Of a stretch of DNA of 57,170 nucleotides, positions 23,237-35,400 are shown one piece after another (positions within the stretch are counted from its first letter, which is position 1; every line of letters starts with the position of its first letter). Source of the stretch: Macrocybe gigantea (taxonomy: Eukaryota; Basidiomycota; Agaricomycetes; Agaricales; Callistosporiaceae); the NCBI GenBank assembly GCA_011319805.1, contig SJRY01000155.1, positions 1-57,170 of the forward strand. The letters run 5' to 3'. The notes beneath the pieces were generated by a model. That model worked only from the letters and a program-made list of their open reading frames with translations, searched no databases and was not told the DNA's origin. A program made the position numbers and the translations under genes.

Positions 23237-25347
23237 TCGAGCGCAATGTTACAAGGCCAACCGCCAACCGGTGTAGGTAAAACGCGGCAAGAAAAAAGAC
23301 AGTGGGACGTGTATGTGAGATAAATATTGCATCTTGCCAGCAATGGGGCGTAGATATAGAGCAAATGAGGGTATTGACTCCGAATGGGCAGATGACCAAA
23401 ATTGGATGTAGTCCGTTTTCGGCGAGGTACAACTGTGGAGATTATCAGTCTTTTGCCCTGCGTGCCATTTGCTCTCAGTCGTTCAGGTGGATTGTTTTCA
23501 TGGTCGGATGAAGGGTCATCAGGACCATAAGCAGTGCCGCAGATTGATAACTCCCTGCCATCGTCCAGCCGAGTCAGGTATGAGCCAGTAGATGAAAGTG
23601 CAGATAGTTTGTCCCATAGTGATAACCAGAAAAGGGCATTTGCTGATTTAATGAAGGCTGCGCCTTCCGAAGCTCGGATATTCCTCGCCCACGGTCGCGG
23701 GAAAAGCGGGGAAGAATTTCACCTTGTTACCCCACAAAATTCCTAAGTATTTCAGACCATAGCCTGACGCTGGTGAACCGCATTTTTGAGTTCGTCGGAG
23801 CAGATTTTTCCGGACTTTTCTCTCGCAGCGCTCAGGAATGCGAGAATGGCTGCGAGGGTGTGGCTGCAGGATGTCACAGCAGGCAGTGACCCAGAAGTTT
23901 CCCTGACCTTTCCAAGGACATTGTGGTAGAAAGCAAGTCAGCACAGGGACAACACGGGTGGGATCTGTTGATGATGGTCGAAAAAGCTCCCGAATGCGCT
24001 TAGACAAGCCGGCATGTCTCAACCGAGAGCGGCCCGGATTGGAAAACGGGAGTCATCATGGGCATACCAACTAGGATGCCTTCACAAAGGGTGGAGGAGA
24101 GTAGAGCAGCAGGACTTGTGCCACATGGCTTGACAGAACACTTGTTACTGTTCCAGGAGAATGTAAGGCATGTAGGGGTGCTCGAACGGCCGAAATTTTG
24201 CAGCTTGTTGAGGAGTATGTATTTTTCAAGTGGCACAACAGTGAATTCAGAAGCGCAAGGTATTCTAATCTCACTCACTTTGCCTCGCAGTCGTTATCCT
24301 GATGACCCTTTAACGGGACACGAAGCAGCCACAGCGAAAAACGCGATGTCCTACAGACGCCAGAGTGCATCAGACGGAGGCTACAACCGTCGATCTCTCG
24401 ACTATGCCTCTTGCATTTAGCAAAGAGTTCCTGCTCTCTCCGGCGCGCTGTGGTGCAGCACACATGTAGGTTGCGAGGAGCAAGATATATAGCTCTACCT
24501 TGAGGCGCAAGGTGTCTGAAGGCCGTGATGGCATTCGCCTGACTCGAAACGACCGTGGTTGCTGTATGCAGTTGGCAACTTTTCTCATCCATACTGCACG
24601 CCAAGACGTCTTACTGCAACCTGGCCGCCCGGACATTGAGCCGGATGAGATGGGTTGTCAATTTCAAGGGCTGGACTAGGGATAGGCGTCGATAATCTAA
24701 CCCTCGAGGCCTCAACTCGGCCGTTCCATCAATAGCTGACAGTCAACATCGCTGATGAGACCCTTCATGAAGCAAGTATGTACTCGCCCAAGGGACCTGC
24801 CAGCGCCTGGGCCTATCACCGCCTATAATCGAGAGCCGACCAGCCATTATGTCAAGGGCCATTCTAGATCATTCCTTCATTCAGACCACGCCTAGGAAAG
24901 AAAGAGATTGCCTTGACTAAAAGAAGAAACCGTTGACCGGGAATAGCAAAAGGCATCTGCAAGTCGCAGCAACGGCACGCAAGAACATCACAATACTAGG
25001 TATGACAAGCGAAATGATACATACACTACAAATACTTCCACAAGCAGGCCGACTTGACACGCCATGACTCAAGAAAGTGGGAAAATATAATCGTAAGATA
25101 GTTCTGCGTAAGTCAATGATGTTATTAGGCAGAATGAAAGGGTTAAGAAACGCAAGGAACAAGTGAAGTGGATATATAGTTCATCCTAGCAGAAAAAATG
25201 AGCTAGGGTAGTTGTAGGTAGCTACGTCTTTCCGAGATGAACGAGTGATTGAAACAGATCAAGGGAGGGAAGAAACGCAACAGTCCATTTCGGCAAACAA
25301 CTGTCAATCGAAGCAGAATCCACTTGTCGATGGTATCAGCCGACGCT
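23237..25347. other. Gene-poor stretch of about 2.1 kb
   Basis: No supported gene. Several open frames of 60-125 codons occur on both strands (for example 23648-24022 minus and 24058-24420 plus), but none shows a domain, consistent splice sites or conserved-looking composition. The minus strand around 24000-24280 has a GILVGMPMMTP segment that faintly recalls glycosyltransferase C-termini; too little to call. Confidence 0.4.
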
Positions 25348-26430
25348 TCAAGCCAAGAGAGCAATGACGGCAGCTCCGACCATGCCCGCCGCGCCGATAT
25401 GGACTGCCTGCGTAGGTACGGCAGCATTGGATGTCGATGACGCTGAACGAGTAGCCGAAGAGGCGCTGGAACCCGTGGAGACAGGTCTACAATTACCAAA
25501 TTTAGTCAGATGTAACACGTTGCAGCATTAAACGATGTCACCTCGAGGTCGCAGGGACAGATGGAGAGATGACGGTGTTGGCGGCGGACGTTGTGGGGGT
25601 AGTAGGAGCGGACACGCTGGAGGAAGAAGACGAAGTTGCGCCGGCAGTGCCAGTGCTCGAGGAACTGCCGGTAGAGCTACTTGAGCCGCTGGAGCCGCCA
25701 ATGCAGCTATGGTCCGCTGAGAATGGCATGTGAGGCATTCTGCCAGGCGGCATCAGACAGGAGAATAAGACGTACGTCCATCATTGACAGTGAAAGGTGC
25801 GGACTGGGCGACAGTTCCAGTGCTGTCACGAAGCGTGAGACCGATGGAGGTCCCTAAGAGTTGGATAAGGAGTCTGGAAATGTCTGCTACTACTAAACAT
25901 ACCGGGGGTGATGTTGGCAGTCCATGTGAACGAAGTGCCATCTTGTCTGCCGAGATCTTGGATGGCGGGAGCAGAAGGCTGGCTGCCTGGCAAGATGCTA
26001 GATAGGGGGAAGTCAACGACGTGGGGGTTTAAACAATAACAGAGCAACCAACCTCTGTTAAAGTCACACAGCGCATAGACGCAAGGAGACGGAGATCAGT
26101 GTGATTGAAATGGTATACTAGATTAGGTACTGACCAAGAAGTACGGCGCTGGTAGAAGTCAAGGTTAGCTTATGCGGAACGGGGCTGGGGGTTAATGAAA
26201 TCGAGTTCAAGATGTAACTTACCAGTTCCTCCAACCCAAGTGAAGCGGATAGGCTGGCAGACGACGACATTGGTGCTATCATGAATCGGAAAAGCAGGAT
26301 GGCGCGATCAGACCGGGAAATTCAGAAACTAGGCGGGCACTTACGGGGTGTTGATCATGAACTGGTCCTGGGCGAGTGCGCCTGTGGACAGAGCGACGAC
26401 GGCGAGGAGGGGAGCGGCAAAGGCCTTCAT
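25348..26430 (-). CDS. Secreted Ser-rich GPI-anchored protein (Kre9/Knh1-like fold)
   Basis: Predicted cell-surface protein. ATG 26430 starts a signal peptide (MKAFAAPLLAVVALSTGALA, cleavage likely before QDQF). The mature domain has the pattern of the fungal Ser-Thr-rich GPI-anchored/Kre9-Knh1 family: PIRFTWVGGT, then PYFL, SILPGSQPSAPAIQDLG, DGTSFTWTANITPGTSI and LTLRDSTGTVAQSAPFTVND. A Ser/Thr/Gly-rich stalk follows (about 25750-25540), and the C-terminal exon ends with a hydrophobic tail (GMVGAAVIALLA) typical of a GPI-attachment signal; the stop is at 25348-25350. At least six introns are present, including a very short exon coding about four residues near 26142-26152. A role in wall assembly or surface properties is inferred from the family. 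Confidence 0.8.
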
Positions 26431-26971
26431 GGTGAGCACAGTTTTTTTGGGAGCGAGAAGGACGTGGAAAGGGCTGCGGACCAAAACGGTTGCCATCAAA
26501 TGACTTTTATACGGGCCTCGGCTTCTTGTTTATTACCTAAACAAGCGGGTGCATCATCCATGATATCTCGTTCTCCTGCGCCAACTGCGCATCCGGGGAC
26601 ATCTCCCCGCCTACAAACCAGTCCCGCTCATCCCTCTCCTCGCTATCCAAGTAAAGACATTTATGGTCGATAGAGCGACAATTATGAGTGATCCTCAACA
26701 TCCTCTGACAAGGCTGTCACGTTGTCATGTATCTGCTTGTCCTTTTTTGGCTTGAACCGCCAAAGTTCCGCTTCTCGTCCAGTTCGGATGGTATTTTTTT
26801 CGGGCAGCGTTTGCCGTTAGTCTAGAAACTGCCACAGTAGAATCTCAGACGACCTATCAGCGCTGCACTCGCAGCCACTCAAAGGCGATGGGTACGATTA
26901 TTATATCCAACCGAAAGAATACAGCCCCCATATTTTGTGACACCAGAGTGACCGGTGACGCGCCCTTCCAA
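26431..26971. other. Intergenic region
   Basis: Upstream region of the GPI-anchored gene and downstream region of the minus-strand EEP gene. No gene or specific motif could be supported. Confidence 0.5.
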
Positions 26972-27949
26972 TTAACCTACCACTCGCGTGCTGGTCGTCG
27001 GGCGGTTCAGCACGCTCAGTATCGCCGTCAGTCCGTAGTGGTCGCTGGCGAACAGCTCGCCCTCAGTGCGCACCCCGATTCCGATTCGGCGCGGCTCGTC
27101 CACCTTGTATACCCGCCGCGGGAGGTACACCACCTTGTCCAGCCTCGCTGCCGGGTACGTCCCCCCGCCTTGAAACCCCCACGTGAACCCCGACATGTCC
27201 TCGTCGCCGCGCAGCCATGCGTCCTTCAGGCCCATCTCCGCGACCAGCGTCTGATCCGATTCGTTGATCGCGTTCATGTCTCCCGCGATCACACCGCCGC
27301 GCACCTCCTTGTCCCGCAGCATGTCAGCAAGCAGCGCCATCTGTCGCTGCCGCGCAACCCACCCGGGTGGGAGCGACTCGAGGTGCGTGTTGACGAACCT
27401 CAACGTCACTTCCTTCGCCTCAGGCTCCGACGCAGGCTGCTTCAGCACGACGTCCACCATCACGCCAGTGCGGCCCTGTCTCGTGTGTCCAAAATGCACG
27501 ATCTGCGCCTTGCTGATCCTCAGTGTCCGCGAGACCAGCGTCACGTTGCCGTACGTCGGGTCCATCCATTTCTTCATGCTCTTTGGCAGCACCACAAAGT
27601 GCCGCCGCACCCACTCGTCGGCCAGCAGCACGTCGAACGCCGCCCCGTTCACCTCTTGCAGCATGATGCAGCACGGGTCCGGCGCTTCCCCATTCGCGCA
27701 CTGCAGCACCTCCAGCTCCAGGTGCCGCAGCACCGCCTTGAGCCGCTCTGCTAGCAAGGGCGACTGAAAATCCACGTTCCAAGTCACGATCCGGATGCTA
27801 CACGGACACACGTGCTCCGCATCCCGCCAGGCGGAGACGTGCTTCCACATTTGTTTTTTGGCGTAATATCGATACGGCACGAGCGTGAAAAGGTAGTTGG
27901 GTATGACCGGCTCCTGCTCCCCGTGCGGGGGTCGTGGCACGGACGGCAT
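26972..27949 (-). CDS. Endonuclease/exonuclease/phosphatase-family protein (TDP2-like)
   Basis: Single-exon Mg-dependent phosphoesterase fold. The catalytic landmarks are all present: IVTWNVDF (metal-site Asn), CCIMLQEVNG (metal-site Glu), VTLRFVNTHLES, GGVIAGDMNAI (catalytic Asp and Asn) and LFASDHYGL (Asp-His pair). The order and spacing fit the EEP superfamily, and the fungal members closest to this layout resemble tyrosyl-DNA phosphodiesterase 2, which removes topoisomerase adducts; the real substrate is not settled. The frame is open from about 28018, but its first codons lack an ATG and a TAG lies upstream. The first in-frame ATG is 27949 (MPSVPRPP); a small unseen upstream exon is possible. 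GC content is clearly higher than in its neighbours. Confidence 0.8.
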   Translation of the reverse strand: MPSVPRPPHGEQEPVIPNYLFTLVPYRYYAKKQMWKHVSAWRDAEHVCPCSIRIVTWNVDFQSPLLAERLKAVLRHLELEVLQCANGEAPDPCCIMLQEVNGAAFDVLLADEWVRRHFVVLPKSMKKWMDPTYGNVTLVSRTLRISKAQIVHFGHTRQGRTGVMVDVVLKQPASEPEAKEVTLRFVNTHLESLPPGWVARQRQMALLADMLRDKEVRGGVIAGDMNAINESDQTLVAEMGLKDAWLRGDEDMSGFTWGFQGGGTYPAARLDKVVYLPRRVYKVDEPRRIGIGVRTEGELFASDHYGLTAILSVLNRPTTSTRVVG

Positions 27950-28314
27950 AACGTCGTCCACAGAGACCGCTTCTTCTTGTGCGCCCTTTGAAAACTTGGG
28001 GAAGAAAAATTGCAGCAATGCTGTTGATCGAGCCAGCTTGTTTATCTATCTCAGGGGGAGGGCGTCTGATATGGCTATGCGAGTTTGCAACAGTGGGTGT
28101 CGAACACGCTCCTCCCGGTCTACCCCCTCCAATTTGATCACGAGCTCATCGCTTCTGCCGACACGAGGCAGTTTTCAATATCAATTCTCCAAGATTTTCC
28201 ATGGCGTTTGAATTTAATCTAGTCGTCTCTTCTCTGCGAAATAGGTCTGATGCAATAGGATATAGATTATTCCCCACACAGCGTAAATGTCTTAAATATC
28301 AATGAACAACGGAT

Positions 28315-30069
28315 TTATAGCTCGGCCTCTGCCCTCTTCACATTCTCCTCTTTCTGTTCAGTGAATGCCTTGAGGATGTTGGACTTGATCTTGATCTCGT
28401 CTAGCTTCGACGGTGAGAGATTTCGCTTCTCCAAAATCTTGCTCAAACTGGTAAAAATGAAATAATCAGTTTCAACAAGCCTGGCCCCACCGCAGATATC
28501 CGCTATCCGCTCACCGAGAAGCTTCCTTCTCAACGTAGCTCTCGGTGCCGTTGACCAGTTTTTCCATCACTCGAAGGTAGTGCTTGGACATGATGCCAGC
28601 AGTCGCAGCAATAGTGGACGCTTCTCTGAACAGTGAATCTCTGCCACTGGCGGAGGCGACTAGGAATTTATTTGCAATGGTATCCAACTCGGGCAGGCGT
28701 CCAGCCTTCGCGATGAGATAAGCGCCTTGATAGTGACGACGTGCGAGCAGAATGGACTTTACCTCATCATTCAATCCCCCACCAACAGCACGCTTCGCGC
28801 CGCATTTCTCGTTCAAAAAGGCGACAAAATCGGCCTCGGACCGGCCACCAGCGTATTCCTCAGGTTGCTCCTTGTTGCCTTTGGAGAAGAACTTGATGGT
28901 CGGGAAGCCCGTGATGCCGTATTTCTTGGCGATGTCCGCGTTCTTCTTGTCATCTGCATCGATGTTGGCAACAATGCACTATCAAACCGAGCTAATGAGG
29001 AGTGGTTGTCGAAAGGTCGATAGATAATACACATACATCACCCTCCGGTTTGAAGGTCTTTGCGACTAAGGGTACGGGCGGCTTCATATGTGCACTTGCT
29101 CTCGAAAGGGAAAACAAAAAAGCAAATACCTTTCTCGTATGTGGGCTTCAAATTCTTGCAGTGACCACACCATGGCGCCTGTGAAAAAGTTGAACAAAGT
29201 TACGTTCATCCCAGATTATGGAAATAATATACCGTGAAGGAAACGATAACATTCTTGGAAGGATCCTTGAGAAGACAGTCAGCGTCAAAGCGTGAGAGTA
29301 GTGAGAAACCTCTTACAAGGACGACATCGTTGAAGTTGTGAATGTCTAAAAGAGTGAATTCAGGCGGTGGAGGCGGCTTGATCTTAGACTGAACGCCTGA
29401 TTTTTCTTTGATACTGGAGGGAGCCACATCAAATCGGAAACAGTCATTAGAGGTCAAAATATGATGCATACAAGTTTGCCAGACTTTCCAGGTCCCGCCC
29501 AGATTCATAAGGCGAAGGATTGCCCTTGGCGTCAAACCACTTGAGCGCTAAAGAGAGACAACAACTCGGCAATGCTGCTTAGAGTTGCACGCACTGGACG
29601 ACATACTTGGGTATCCCTTGACATCGTACTTCTTGCCCAGATCTCTTCCAACACCATCTGCGTCGACCTTTGCAATGACGACCTTGTCTTTTGCATGGGA
29701 ATATGCATCCGCGAGCTCTTCATAAACAGGAGCGAGATTCTGCCTGAATGTCAATTTCACCATCCGCGTTGTTCTTGAGAAAAAACCTTACCTTGCAGTG
29801 CCCACTGACGGTGTCAATATTAGCATTAGATATTGGGAATCGTCCAAAGTTCATAACGATGGCTCATACCACCAAGGCGCGAAACTGCAATAGCAAGGAC
29901 GCTTAACGGATGCAAACCGGGCGTGACGACAAAACGCTCACAATTCTACAAGGCCAGGTTTCCCCTGTCCAATGACCTTGTCAAAGTTGTCCGGAGTGAG
30001 CTCCAAGACGTTGGACGCGGCGACACCCGCTATCAGCGCCGACACCAAAACTGAAGACCAGAAGAGCAT
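28315..30069 (-). CDS. Protein disulfide isomerase (ERp38/P5-like, two thioredoxin domains plus ERp29-like C domain)
   Basis: ER-lumen folding enzyme. ATG 30069 begins a signal peptide (MLFWSSVLVSALIAGVAAS), then a first thioredoxin domain (LTPDNFDKVIGQGKPGLVEF) whose active site FAPWCGHCK is split by two introns (about 29808-29872 and 29744-29790). A second thioredoxin domain has PWCGHCKNLKP near 29150-29185. Then comes an all-helical ERp29-like C domain (AGRLPELDTIANKFL to KRAEAEL). The end, AEAEL, is not a classic HDEL/KDEL signal, which is common in this fungal class. Both CGHC sites are intact. Several introns follow, and the stop is at 28315-28317. It is divergent from the AAMP/Sqt1 gene across about 350 bases. 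Confidence 0.92.
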
Positions 30070-30297
30070 GACTGTACGGTTAGGAGTCTCGCTACAGACT
30101 GACGTGGAGGTATTTTATGACTATTCATCATGATTGGTAATCCTCGGCCCTGCATAGTCCTGCCCGACATAACCAATCTAACCAGCCAACGGCCAATTTT
30201 CCATTCCATTTGTATGAAACTGACAGCGACAAATTTCCGAGTCCCTTCGCCGTCCTGCTCACTGAACTACATATCATAGCTCCCGCCGAACGCATTC

Positions 30298-30303
30298 CAC
30301 GTG
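30298..30303. promoter_or_regulatory. CACGTG E-box in the divergent PDI/WD40 promoter
   Basis: A palindromic CACGTG lies in the 347-base region shared by the PDI gene and the WD40 gene. bHLH factors bind such sites, and related CACG cores occur in unfolded-protein-response elements; use here is inferred only. The rest of 30070-30416 shows no gene. Confidence 0.3.
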
Positions 30304-30416
30304 GGGCTTCGACCTGTGGGATCTTATCAGATCTTAACTGAACCTAATCTAATCGGGCAGCGAAGAGCTTTACTCAGCTAAAACGAAAAGCAGTCCACGC
30401 AAACCTTTGTCCGCTC

Positions 30417-31908
30417 ATGGAACCCAAAGATAAACAACGCGCGGAACCAGTCGAAATGGAGGAACAGGAGGAACATGAGGAGCAATTTATTATGGCCGAT
30501 GACGTTCTAGCGGAGGTTGCAGATGACGGTGATCAGCCTATGGAGGACGACGAGGAGGATGACGAACTTGGAGAACTCGGTGAAGGATCGTCGAGCTCGG
30601 TTCCAAACAACTCTGTCCAAATCTTTCACGAGCACACGTCATCCGTCTTTTCGGTCGCTGGCCACCCGACCGAACCTCTTGCTGTCTCGGGAGGGGAAGA
30701 CGATCTCGGCTACGTCTGGGATATCACCGACGGCGAGATCATAGTGAAGCTGACTGGCCATACGGACAGTGTGACTTGTGTGGGCTGGAGCTTCGACGGG
30801 GAGATGGTATCCACTGGCGGAATGGACGGCAAAATCAGGATATGGCGCCGAGTCGGGAAAGAAAATTACAAGACTTGGGAGTTCCTGACGGAGCTGCAAG
30901 GCCCCGACGAAGTCATGGTATACCGTCTCTGCCGTCGTTGCCTTGTGACCTCGCATAACTTTTTGACAATCAGTTTTTGCGTTGGCATCCAAAGGGGAAT
31001 GTTCTCCTCGCCGGTTCGAATGATTCCACGGTGTGGCTCTGGCAGCGTATGTTCTACCCATTTTTTGTCGAAAAGATGACCGTCAATGAGTTTTGTTTGG
31101 CAGTTCCATCTGGTAATACCATGCAGGTCTTTGCCGGCCACTCCGCGGCCGTTAATTGTGGTGAATTCACGCCAGACGGTAATATTCTCTTTTTTTCTAC
31201 AGCAAGTATAGATTAAAATGTACATCAAGGGAAACGAATCGTGACGGCATGTGCTGAGGGAACGCTAATATTTTGGGACCCTCGATCCCCGAATCCTGTC
31301 TTCAAACTGACCCCAGACGATGCGCGGTTCAATCTGGATGGAATAACATCGCTGGGCGTCAACCCTTCTTCTACCTTGGCCGTCGTCGGAGGTGCGGCGG
31401 GCGGCATTCGCGTAGTCAGTCTAAGCAAAGGGGAAATTGTCAGCAGCCTCGCCGGCCACTCGGAAAACGAAAGCATTGAGGCTGTGCAGTTCCTCAACTT
31501 CACGGGCGCGAATGAGGGCCCAGGTATTGTTGCAACGGGCGCCACAGATGGCAAAATTTGCATTTGGGATCTGAGCACCATGCGCCTGAGGTCGACACTC
31601 AACCATGAGGTGCGTGCCCCAATCATAGTCGGCTTTAGTGATGTCTGATCATCTTCGTGTAGGACGCTGTGACATCGTTGCTCAATCCCACGTCTCAAGG
31701 GCACCTGCTTGTTTCCGGATCAGCAGACAGGACGCTCTGCACATGGGACGCTCGTACAGGTACCCTACTCAAAAAACATACAGGCCACCGAGGTGCTATT
31801 CTTGGATCATCGTTGGGGTTGAACGGCTCTGTGGTCCTCTCTGCGGGCGATGATGGCGTATGCTTGGTCTTCACCACTGAACAAACGGAGGATATGGAGA
31901 TGTCCTAA
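30417..31908 (+). CDS. SQT1: WD40-repeat protein, AAMP / Sqt1-type ribosome assembly factor
   Basis: Predicted beta-propeller of the angio-associated migratory cell protein/Sqt1 family; yeast Sqt1 is the chaperone of ribosomal protein uL16 (Rpl10). An acidic N-terminus (runs of Glu/Asp up to about residue 60) precedes the repeats, as in the family. WD repeats are visible as HTSSVFSVAGHPTEPLAVSG-DLGYVWD, GHTDSVTCVGWSFDG-KIRIWR, FLRWHPKGNVLLAGSNDSTVWLWQ, GHSAAVNCGEFTPDG, GTLIFWDPRS, DGKICIWDL, SADRTLCTWDA, and a last GHRGAILGSSLG-DDGVCLVF. Introns lie near 30915-30972, 31048-31103, 31180-31229 and 31607-31662. ATG 30417 opens the acidic region directly. The stop is TAA at 31906-31908. Confidence 0.88.
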
Positions 31909-32443
31909 GCAAGGCTGGAACGATGTAAGAAGTTCTCTGCTTTATACACAGGGTGGATGATGCAACTGACTGCTACCTACAAGACCTCTGGATCCATGCT
32001 TTACACACATTATATCTGTTCACCCCTGTGACAATCAAATCCGATTCCCGCGTGCACTTATTATCATTTTCCGGAGCGTCGTCTTTACGGATCTCACCAG
32101 GATCTACGGCAAAGAATCTTTCGGCAGATTCCTGATGACGGTTTTACTAAAGGATGACAGTGAATGAGAATGCGGCAATGAAATCACCAGCTTCCTGGAC
32201 TGGGGCTGTTGAGATTATTGATTTTAAAACATGCCGAATGGTCTGGGAATCTGTGGGTCCCACCCCAGTCTAAGAAACCGACATATGCAAAATTCGCCTT
32301 CTGATCAATTTATTCTGCAAGTGTCGCAAAATACAAGGCATCAAATTGACGCGCCTCCACCCGCCGACGATACTGGAAAAGATACAACATTACATAAAAG
32401 TCTTTAAGGTTAGGTATATAAATTAAAAGAGGCTGGTCATGGA
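31909..32443. other. Intergenic region, convergent 3' ends
   Basis: 3' flanks of the WD40 gene and of the RhoGEF gene. No gene or repeat seen. Confidence 0.5.
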
Positions 32444-35400
32444 TTACATGTCCCATTCGTCCCACACAGATGGCGGGGCGGGCGTCGTAGGCGTCGTGAC
32501 GGTGAGTTCTGTCGTTTCCACTAGTTCGACGAGTTTGTCGCTGGCGCCATACTTATCATCCTTGCCACCTTTCATGGCAACAAGGATGGTATCATCAGTC
32601 TCGCCGAGGTTTGGACCAGAATGGACAAGACGTATATCAGTTCCTTCAATGATCTGCACGATATGACCTGTCGATATCTGCCGGATTTCTATGAATTGCG
32701 GCGAGAACAGCAGCACGTGGCTTCCCCGGTGCGCAAAGGACGTCGCCTTCGTCTCCCATTTGATAAAGCCTGACGAACGGCTTGGGTACCCGTGCTTCGA
32801 TATATAACAGCCTAAAGCTATCACACGATTGTCAGTAACGCTACCTGCTACAAAGATGAATGTCGGACGTACTGTCATATATGACTAGAAGCTCGGACGA
32901 ATCTACACGGATAAGTCCTAGGGGATTCGCATCTGCTAATCGCGCTTTCAATGCCAGAGCATTAGGCTTTTTGGCTGCGTCACTGAAGTCAGGTACGACG
33001 GTGATTGCAGAATTCCCAAGACTAGAGTAGTTGTGAGAAACAAGTCCCTTGCATTGGGCGGATGACCTCACTTCACGGGATCCATGATCACAATGCCTTC
33101 ATTACAGCAAATGCCGACTGTCTTTGCGAGGGGAGAAATGGCATGTGCATCTTTAGGCACATAGCCAGGCTATCAAACGGATGTAAGGGCCCGATTGGCT
33201 TGTCATTTGCTTCGACAGACTTACTTCTCCAAACAGGCGGAAGGACGAAGCGGCAGCAGGCTTGTGCTGCGTGTTCGCAAGCAGTGCTGACCTGGGATAG
33301 GCTTCGTATGCCTGCAATGACATGGAGACTTGTAGCAGTCGTTTTGTGGCAAGGATCACTAGTTGAATATGTTCTGTGAGTACACAAGTCCCGCAACAAA
33401 GGAAATGCCGCTGACAAAATACTCTCTCTCCGATTTGTAGCTCCTTGTACAAAACCAGATGCGAATCGGGTCCAACGATAGTCTCCATCGAGGCTTTCAG
33501 AGCTTCTGGCGTCGCTTGACCGAGGGCCACGCGTGCAAGAATGTCGATAGAGCATGCAACCAAAGCCGTTGCGGAGCGGATAATAAGTTTATTGAAAGTT
33601 TTACCCTTGATCGACTGAAGAACCTTTAAGGACTCCGGATTAGAGTAAGTGAAAACTCGTCGAAAATCTGAAATAATGCATATCATAATTGCATGGATAG
33701 TACTGATTGACGATCGGATTGTACCTTCTTTACCACGGGGCGCTACATAGATACCAGAGAAGCAGCCCACAGCAAGAAATCGCCTGCCTGCAGATGCTAC
33801 CACGAGAACTGAATTGCTGCGCCTCAACGACAGAGCTGTGACTTACAAAAGGGGGCGACAGCCGTGATTTTCCCCGTCAACCTGACATTCGTCACATCGG
33901 CATTGGAGCTCATTACGCGGAAAAAGCGGTCTGTCAAATTCTGTGGATCGAAGAACTACCTAACATATCAAAACAATTAAGAGTATAGGCGACCGGATCT
34001 ACGCACCATGTTCGCGTCCTGTCTCACCCTGTGCACGGCCAGGGCATCCACAAGGAAGGACCGCCAGCGTCTCCTGATGGACTCACTGGCAACGAAAAGC
34101 GTGTAACGTCGCATAGATCTGCTCGAGGCGTGGTAGATCGTGAATGGATAAACGGGAACTGTTTGCGACTTGAGGCTATCAAGGATACCACCTTCTTCCG
34201 AACGCTCTTTTCGTGACTCTGGTGGTGCATCGAAAGGACCCAACCTTAAGTACGAAAGCGGTAAAGGCTACCGTGTGTCAGCTGCATTTAAAGGACGTTG
34301 TAAAAAAGACGATTCACATACCCTAGAGGTCAGGTGGCGAATTACGGTGCCATCTGGTCGCTTCTCTTCCTTTGTCAACAGAACTGGTGTAGAGGAGTTA
34401 ATCGACGATACTGACATTCTTAGGAAACTTACAAAAGTTATCCAGTAGAGCGCCGTGCAGTTCAGTCCAAAGCGTTCGTCCAGAGTCGGTTTTCGTCTTC
34501 CGCAAAATTGGGCCTGTGTAAACTAGTGTCCGACTCTCGTCGTAGAGATTCATGTCCTAGAGCGTGGGAGGGTCAGTGATTGTCTCAGCAGAACTCGACG
34601 TAACTCACAAATATTTCCCCAGGTTGAAATCTCAGGCTTTCGTTCAATTCCCACAATTTGACCTTCCTTCCGCCGCTTCAATACCAGGTTGCGTACTTTT
34701 GATGAAATCGCCAAGTATTGACAATATAATAGGGATTGTTTCAAGGTCCGGATGATTATGGTCTCTATCAGTCAATTTCAGGATTTGTTCCAGTAGGAGG
34801 CTAAGTCGAGGTAATCTTGTTACAGGACGAGAAAGGAACGTGATAAGATCTCTTTTTCGAACAAGAGGGTCATTGGCCATAGATTGCATGAATATTTGAT
34901 AAGATCGATCCGTTTTGAGCTCTTTGCGGTGCATAGACTCGGCGAGAGGGTAGTGTTTGATATATGTCTCGTATGCGGAACGGAACTCGTCTTTAAGGAT
35001 AGCTTGCATTGAAGTTGATGAATTAGGGAACATGGACTGAAGACACGACAACGCTCACTCTCTAAAATTATGTCCGATACACTCTGAACGAGGGGATGTT
35101 GATCGCGTTGACGTGCGAACAGTGATCCTAACATGGTTTGGTGCAACGCGAGGATGTCTTGCAGGTTTCCAAAGACTTCATTAAGAAAATGAGGAAGTCG
35201 GGCCACTGGAATTATCGCAGGCGACGCGTTCCGTAAACCTTCAATAAAAATCTTCATTTCCGGGTGAGGAAGTAGGGGTTTGGTCGGCCTAAGAAACTGA
35301 CCTCCTGCACTGTCTCTAAATCGGAGACATAGTCTTTTTCTGCTTTGAACAGTTCGAACAGCACGGATTGCCTTTGAACTTCCTGTTTTCCAAGAGCTTC

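Noticed and set aside
23648..24420. Overlapping open frames on both strands in the gene-poor stretch
   Set aside because: No conserved motif, no consistent introns. A faint glycosyltransferase-like GILVGMPMMTP was judged too weak.
26888..27754. 288-codon plus-strand open frame
   Set aside because: It lies antisense to the EEP phosphoesterase, whose catalytic motifs are all on the minus strand. Its composition (His/Arg/Pro-rich) is what a GC-rich shadow frame gives.
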